Positions 6,264 through 9,222 of a DNA stretch of 9,222 nucleotides are shown in pieces; position 1 is the first letter of the stretch, and every line of letters begins with the position of its first letter. The DNA lies in NCBI GenBank assembly GCA_017501055.1, contig JAFVXP010000052.1, positions 1 to 9,222 on the forward strand, written 5' to 3'. The translations under genes were made by a program, and so were the position numbers. This stretch comes from Clostridia bacterium (GTDB lineage: Bacteria; Bacillota; Clostridia; Oscillospirales; CAG-382). The notes beneath the pieces were generated by a model. It was not told the DNA's origin and did not search any database. It saw only the letters and a program-made list of their open reading frames with translations.

Positions 6264-7406
6264 TCAACCTTTATTTTCGTTTTCCCAAACAACGTTTCCG
6301 TTTATTATCGTCTTTACGACAGAGGATTTAATTTCAAGAGGGTTGCCGTCATAGATTACTATATCTGCGTCCTTGCCGACTTTCAAACTTCCCAGCCTTT
6401 TATCAACACGGCATATCCTTGCCGCATCAATAGTTATTGCTCTTAACGCACCCCATTCGCCCATACCCTCCTTTGCGGCAAGCCCTGCGCAGAGGGGCAG
6501 ATATTGGATACGTGAAACGGGGTGGTCGGTGGTTATTGCAACCAACACGCCCGCTTTTTGCAATATTCCCGCCGTTTTGAAATCGGAACGGCTCACTTCA
6601 TCCTTGCGTCTCGAGGCAAGCGACGGTCCGACTATGGCAGGAAATCCGCTTTCGGCAATCGATTCCGAAATAAGATGCCCTTCGGTGCAATGGTCAAGAG
6701 TTATATCAAGCCCAAATTCGTTGGCTATACGTATTGCCGTGAATATGTCGTCTGCACGGTGTACGTGGGCTTTAAGCGGTATTTTGCCCTCAAAAAGCTC
6801 TCTGTAACATTCCATACCGAAATCCCAATTTCCCGAGCTGTTTTCGAAATAATCACGTGCGTTGTTAAACTCCTCACGTATCAACGAGGCAATACCCATA
6901 CGGGTCGAAGGGATATTTCCGTTTATTCCGTAATTCGACATTGGGTTTTCGCCGAATGCGATCTTTATTGCAGAGGGCGCAAGCACGACCATATCGTCGA
7001 TACGTCTTCCGTGAGTTTTGATAAAAGCAAACTGACCGCCTATCGGATTTGCACTGCCGGGACCTACCATGACTCCCGTTATGCCCGAAGCTAACGCATT
7101 ATGGAATGCGCTGTCCATAGGATTGACTGCGTCTATTGCACGCATACAGGGGGTTATCGGGTTTGTACCCTCGTTTGTAGAATCACCTTGCTGTGTTTTC
7201 TTTTCTTCGGCAATGCCGAGATGGCTGTGTGCATCGATAAAACCGGGATAAACGTTTAATCCCGTTGCATCGATAACAGTCATACGCTCGGTTGGATCTA
7301 TGTTTTTTGAAATTTCAATTATTTTCCCGTTTTCTATGAGAAGGTCGGATTTGATAACTTCCTCGTTTTCCATCGTGAAAAGCAAGCCGTTTTTTATTAA
7401 AAGCAT
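6264..7406 (-). CDS. Metal-dependent amidohydrolase (imidazolonepropionase-like)
   Basis: The protein has 380 residues and covers the whole amidohydrolase fold. A small N-terminal beta domain comes first (LLIENGKIIEI). The HxH metal motif is in GFIDAHSHLG (H60, H62). KIAFGENP (from K148) and KAHVHRADD (H214, H216) follow, then LDHCTEGH (H239, H244), TTDHPV (D294), and the closing LGSLKVGKDADIVI segment. These motifs place it in the cytosolic amidohydrolases related to imidazolonepropionase. None of its neighbours belongs to histidine breakdown, so the substrate is unknown. The ATG at 7406 has AGGAG 7 nt upstream. The gene appears monocistronic, with a terminator 3 nt past its stop. The family call is firm; the reaction is open. 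Confidence 0.88.
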   Translation of the reverse strand: MLLIKNGLLFTMENEEVIKSDLLIENGKIIEISKNIDPTERMTVIDATGLNVYPGFIDAHSHLGIAEEKKTQQGDSTNEGTNPITPCMRAIDAVNPMDSAFHNALASGITGVMVGPGSANPIGGQFAFIKTHGRRIDDMVVLAPSAIKIAFGENPMSNYGINGNIPSTRMGIASLIREEFNNARDYFENSSGNWDFGMECYRELFEGKIPLKAHVHRADDIFTAIRIANEFGLDITLDHCTEGHLISESIAESGFPAIVGPSLASRRKDEVSRSDFKTAGILQKAGVLVAITTDHPVSRIQYLPLCAGLAAKEGMGEWGALRAITIDAARICRVDKRLGSLKVGKDADIVIYDGNPLEIKSSVVKTIINGNVVWENENKG

Positions 7407-7492
7407 TTTTTATCTCCTGAAAAATTTTTCAAGTATAGTTTTCCTGAAAAGCAGACAAACTATTCTTGAAATCTATTAAGGAGGATTTAACG
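7407..7492 (+). promoter_or_regulatory. Divergent intergenic region between the amidohydrolase and the Asn-rich small gene
   Basis: This 86-bp gap must drive both genes unless the small one is read from elsewhere. It holds AGGAG for the minus gene (7414-7418) and AAGGAGG for the plus gene (7478-7484). A 14-bp perfect palindrome, TGAAAAATTTTTCA (7418-7431), could be an operator. TATACT-like (minus, about 7434-7439) and TATTCT-like (plus, 7461-7466) boxes are present, but neither has a good -35. Confidence 0.35.
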
Positions 7493-7669
7493 ATGAACAA
7501 CAATTATCAAAACCAGAACAACCAGAATAATCAGAACAATCGTAATGACCGGAACAACCGCAACCGTCAGAACGATCAGAACAACCGCAACAACAATAAC
7601 AACCGCAACAACAATAACAACCGCAACGACCAGAACAACCGCAACGACCAGAACAATCAGTATAGATAG
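7493..7669 (+). CDS. Small Asn/Gln/Arg-rich low-complexity protein
   Basis: The protein has 58 residues, of which 33 are Asn, 9 Gln, 9 Arg, 4 Asp and 2 Tyr, plus the initial Met; no other residue occurs. The units are variants of RNDQNN and RNNNNN. AAGGAGG (7478-7484) lies 8 nt before the ATG at 7493, which fixes this start. An in-frame ATG at 7466 lies upstream of the ribosome binding site and is rejected. A terminator follows 21 nt after the stop. It has no hydrophobic residues and so no signal peptide or membrane segment. Because the codons are biased to AAC/AAT/CAG/CGC, the DNA is itself a simple repeat. The strong ribosome site and terminator argue for a real gene. Function is unknown; a nucleic-acid-binding or spore-related role is only a guess. 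Confidence 0.75.
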   Translation: MNNNYQNQNNQNNQNNRNDRNNRNRQNDQNNRNNNNNRNNNNNRNDQNNRNDQNNQYR

Positions 7670-7685
7670 ATCGTTAATTAATGCA

Positions 7686-7723
7686 AAAAGATCCGCCCGA
7701 AACAATATTCAGGCGGATTTTTT
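7686..7723. terminator. Bidirectional intrinsic terminator between converging genes
   Basis: ATCCGCC (7691-7697) pairs with GGCGGAT (7712-7718), and GAA/TTC continues inside across one C-A mismatch. TTTTTT follows on the plus strand (7718-7723) and CTTTTT on the minus strand (7691-7686). It serves the small Asn-rich gene and the hydrolase gene ending at 7728. Confidence 0.8.
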
Positions 7724-7727
7724 GTTT

Positions 7728-8708
7728 TTAAATATCCTTTTCCAGATCCTGCCAAAAGCTTTTAACGGTTTGCTCGTAACCTTCTTTATCTATCACATAG
7801 CTTATTGCGTGGTCCGCTCCCGGAACTACAAACAAACGCTTTTCGGAAGTGCAGGCTTTATAATTCTCATAGGTCATTTCTATCGGCACAAAATGGTCGT
7901 CGGTGCCGTGAATGAAAAGTATCGGTTTTTCGGAATTCTTCACCGCTTCGAGGGTTGAATAGGAATCCGAGCCGAACAGTATCTTCTTTTTACAAAGGTC
8001 CCTTGCGGCGGCATTGTATATTCCGTACGGAAGGTGGAAATTGCTTTCAACAACGTGTTTCCAAATAGCGTGAGGAGAGGTGAAAGCGCAATCGGAAATA
8101 ATTCCTTTTACGTTCTCGGGCAATTCAAATCCCGAAGCCATCAAAACCGTCGTTCCGCCCATCGATATTCCGCAAAGGTACATAGGTAATCTCGATTCCA
8201 TACGCTCGTTTACCCAATTTATCCAGCTTAGGCAATCGTAACGCTCCAAAAGCCCGAACCCCATATATTCTCCGCCGCTTTTCCCCTGCGCACGCTGTTC
8301 GGCAAAGAGAACGGCACAGTCGTTTTCGAACATAAACGGAGCTATCAACCCAAAATCCTGCGACCAAGACGAACGCCAGCCGTGCATTGCGACTATAACC
8401 CTTTTGGGGTTTTCGGGGCAATACCAATGGCCCACAAGAGTTATACCGTCGAAGGCTTCGATTTCAATCTCTTCGCTCTGTGTCGATTCCAATTCCGAAG
8501 CGGCATTCATCGCACGCTCCAATATCTCCGAAAAATCGGAAAGCGACATTATCTTTTCTTTTTCCTTCTCGGTCTTTTTGGGTCCTTCACGGTCGAGCGC
8601 AAATTTCATCAAATACCTTGAGGAATAGTTATGAATTGCGGCGAGCGCAGAGACTCCGATAAATGCAATCCCGCCCGCTATGAGCATATTTCGTGTGCTT
8701 TTCTTCAT
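7728..8708 (-). CDS. Membrane-anchored alpha/beta hydrolase (serine hydrolase, S33/YqkD-like)
   Basis: The protein has 326 residues. Residues about 8-25 form one N-terminal membrane segment after MKKSTRN, and a charged linker (KKTEKEKEK) precedes the hydrolase fold from about residue 80. Catalytic features are complete: oxyanion-hole motif MHGWRSS (108-114), nucleophile elbow GISMGG (Ser182), acid in HGTDDHFVP (D271 likely) and His in GADHA (H300). The order and spacing fit the alpha/beta hydrolases with a small cap, whose members are esterases or peptidases; the substrate is unknown. With few positive charges downstream of the membrane segment, the catalytic domain may be outside, but topology is uncertain. 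AAGGGG (8718-8723) stands 9 nt before the ATG at 8708. Confidence 0.9.
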   Translation of the reverse strand: MKKSTRNMLIAGGIAFIGVSALAAIHNYSSRYLMKFALDREGPKKTEKEKEKIMSLSDFSEILERAMNAASELESTQSEEIEIEAFDGITLVGHWYCPENPKRVIVAMHGWRSSWSQDFGLIAPFMFENDCAVLFAEQRAQGKSGGEYMGFGLLERYDCLSWINWVNERMESRLPMYLCGISMGGTTVLMASGFELPENVKGIISDCAFTSPHAIWKHVVESNFHLPYGIYNAAARDLCKKKILFGSDSYSTLEAVKNSEKPILFIHGTDDHFVPIEMTYENYKACTSEKRLFVVPGADHAISYVIDKEGYEQTVKSFWQDLEKDI

Positions 8709-8750
8709 AATAACTATCCCCTTTCCGTTTGATGCTCTTTCCCTATCTTT

Positions 8751-8779
8751 ATTATAAATAATTATACGCTTTTTTGCAA
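8751..8779 (-). promoter_or_regulatory. Probable sigma-A promoter of the alpha/beta hydrolase gene
   Basis: On the minus strand there is TTGCAA (8774-8779), a 17-nt spacer, then TATAAT (8751-8756), about 42 nt before the start codon. A second TATAAT nearby (8763-8768 region) has no good -35. Confidence 0.65.
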
Positions 8780-8795
8780 CTGTTGATTCACATAA

Positions 8796-8826
8796 TCACC
8801 CCGACACTCACCCCAACACTCACCCC
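8796..8826 (-). repeat. Degenerate 12-bp direct repeats next to a palindromic element
   Basis: On the plus strand CACCCCGACACT (8797-8808) and CACCCCAACACT (8809-8820) are followed by CACCCC (8821-8826), the edge of the next element. Read on the minus strand, each unit begins GGGGTGA, the same border that closes the full palindromes. They look like truncated or decayed units. Confidence 0.6.
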
Positions 8827-8856
8827 AAGAAGTAGTTAGACTTCTTGGGGACCCCG
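8820..8856 (-). repeat. Dispersed palindromic element, AGAAGTC-arm type, variant
   Basis: On the minus strand this is CGGGGTCCCC, then AAGAAGT/ACTTCTT arms, then GGGGTGA, preceded by TTATTAT. It differs at two positions from the units at 2196-2330. One difference changes the G-T wobble to an A-T pair, so the stem is an uninterrupted 11 bp. It lies upstream of the alpha/beta hydrolase promoter and inverted relative to 8915-8947. Confidence 0.85.
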
Positions 8857-8862
8857 ATAATA

Positions 8863-8893
8863 AAAGACCGAACGTTTAATCATTCGGTCTTTA
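8863..8893. terminator. Intrinsic terminator after the surface-protein gene
   Basis: AAAGACCGAA (8863-8872) pairs perfectly with TTCGGTCTTT (8883-8892), 10 bp with a 10-nt loop. The minus strand ends with TTTTATTAT, the plus strand with TTTATATTTT. It most likely ends the minus-strand surface-protein transcript that stops at 8954. It lies between two inverted palindromic elements. Confidence 0.75.
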
Positions 8894-8895
8894 TA

Positions 8896-8948
8896 TTTTG
8901 TGGGGTGCTTATTTCGGGGTCCCCGCAAAACCGTGTGTTTTGTGGGGT
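8896..8948 (+). repeat. Dispersed palindromic element, CAAAAC-arm type, with a truncated upstream unit
   Basis: The full element is 8915-8947: CGGGGTCCCC, then a GCAAAAC/GTTTTGT hairpin closed by CCCC/GGGG. It is identical over 33 bases to the reverse complement of 610-642. The 11-mer TTTTGTGGGGT occurs at 8896-8906 and again at 8938-8948, 42 bp apart. The first occurrence therefore looks like the end of a lost tandem unit, joined by a TGCTTATTT linker like that in the 45-bp array. The element starts 6 nt after the stop of the surface-protein gene. Confidence 0.85.
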
Positions 8949-8953
8949 AAGAT

Positions 8954-9222
8954 TTAGATCGTCTTCTTTTTGCTTATTACGTAAGCCATAGCGAAGCTGA
9001 TTACGCAAAGCAAGCTCCAGAGAAGCATATTATTGCTGTCGCCGGTGTTGGGTTTTTCGGAATTGTTGTCTTCTTCGGAGGGTTCTTCGGAGGGTTCCTC
9101 GGAAGGTTCTTCGCTGGGTTCTTCAGAAGGCTCTTCGGAGGGTTCTTCGCTGGGTTCTTCAGAAGGCTCTTCGGAGGGTTCTTCGCTGGGTTCTTCGGAT
9201 GGTTCTTCGGAAGGTTCTTCGC
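8954..9222 (-). CDS. C-terminal part of a sortase-anchored surface protein with an EEPS stalk (5' end outside window)
   Basis: The open frame gives 88 residues before the TAA at 8954-8956; its start lies beyond base 9222. It begins with 12 EEPS tetrapeptides (9077-9220). EEDNNSEK follows, then PNTGD, a hydrophobic segment (MLLWSLLCVISFAMAYVI) and a KKKTI tail. PNTGD plus membrane helix plus positive tail is a cell-wall sorting signal, an LPXTG variant of the kind seen in gut Clostridia. A sortase would cut at T-G and join the Thr to peptidoglycan. The acidic Pro-rich repeat is a wall-spanning stalk. The functional domain lies outside the window. Confidence 0.88.
   Translation of the reverse strand, partial: EEPSEEPSEEPSEEPSEEPSEEPSEEPSEEPSEEPSEEPSEEPSEEPSEEDNNSEKPNTGDSNNMLLWSLLCVISFAMAYVISKKKTI
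9077..9220 (-). repeat. 12-bp coding repeat, 12 units, encoding EEPS
   Basis: There are twelve consecutive 12-bp units with no indel. Ser codons alternate (AGC, TCC, TCT) and create a 36-bp higher-order repeat present twice in full. This points to expansion by slippage or unequal exchange of three-unit blocks. The array reaches the window edge and probably continues. Confidence 0.9.

Noticed and set aside
7466..7492. Upstream in-frame start adding nine residues (MKSIKEDLT) to the Asn-rich protein
   Set aside because: The strong AAGGAGG lies downstream of that ATG and 8 nt before the ATG at 7493. The added residues also do not fit the composition.
7487..7705. Minus-strand reading frame giving a Val/Ile/Leu-rich hydrophobic peptide opposite the Asn-rich gene
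   Set aside because: It is the antisense of Asn codons and lacks a ribosome binding site. The plus frame has both a ribosome site and a terminator.
8382..8662. Plus-strand reading frames opposite the start of the alpha/beta hydrolase
   Set aside because: They are shadows of a gene with a complete catalytic triad and show no recognisable domain or start signals.
8820..8856. Ordinary intrinsic terminator
   Set aside because: It has a strong stem but no T-run on either side. It shares borders with non-terminator copies elsewhere, and a separate proper terminator lies next to it.

Overview
The window looks like chromosomal DNA from a Gram-positive member of the Clostridia, probably a gut Oscillospirales (Ruminococcus-like) lineage. 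The evidence is a type I dockerin with Cys-containing surface repeats, a sortase-type PNTG anchor, AAGGAG-type ribosome binding sites, tightly packed operons with intrinsic terminators, and an LiaF-like envelope module. The assignment to a lineage is inference from gene content; no rRNA or tRNA gene is present.

Layout. Positions 1-582 (+) are the 3' end of a secreted repeat protein ending in a dockerin. Positions 749-2083 (-) encode a MATE transporter with its own promoter and terminator. Positions 2331-5948 (-) form a four-gene operon, in transcription order: an LiaF-like membrane protein, a membrane-anchored DUF4097-like protein, an ABC ATPase and an ABC-2 permease. The genes overlap or are 1-3 nt apart. 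The operon has a leader of roughly 225-240 nt that ends in a strong intrinsic terminator just before the first ribosome binding site. Positions 6264-7406 (-) encode an amidohydrolase. Positions 7493-7669 (+) encode a 58-residue protein made almost only of Asn, Gln, Arg and Asp. Positions 7728-8708 (-) encode a membrane-anchored alpha/beta hydrolase. Positions 8954-9222 (-) are the 3' end of a cell-wall-anchored surface protein with an (EEPS)n stalk.

Function. The four-gene operon reads as an envelope-stress or export module: two proteins with membrane anchors and beta-repeat domains, next to a complete NatAB/YhaQP-type exporter. The leader suggests control by attenuation. The two surface-protein ends suggest a cell-surface, possibly polysaccharide-associated, lifestyle.

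Most notable. (1) A dispersed palindromic repeat family is present at four intergenic sites. It has a constant border (TTAT..CGGGGTCCCC on one side, GGGGTRA on the other) but two different hairpin arm sequences. The copies at 610-642 and 8915-8947 are exact reverse complements, and a perfect 3 x 45-bp tandem array lies at 2196-2330. Three of the four sites lie between a stop codon and an intrinsic terminator. (2) The leader at 5970-6086 can be drawn as a multibranched domain with a possible pseudoknot, and its closing stem could compete with the terminator. It matches no riboswitch class that I recognise.
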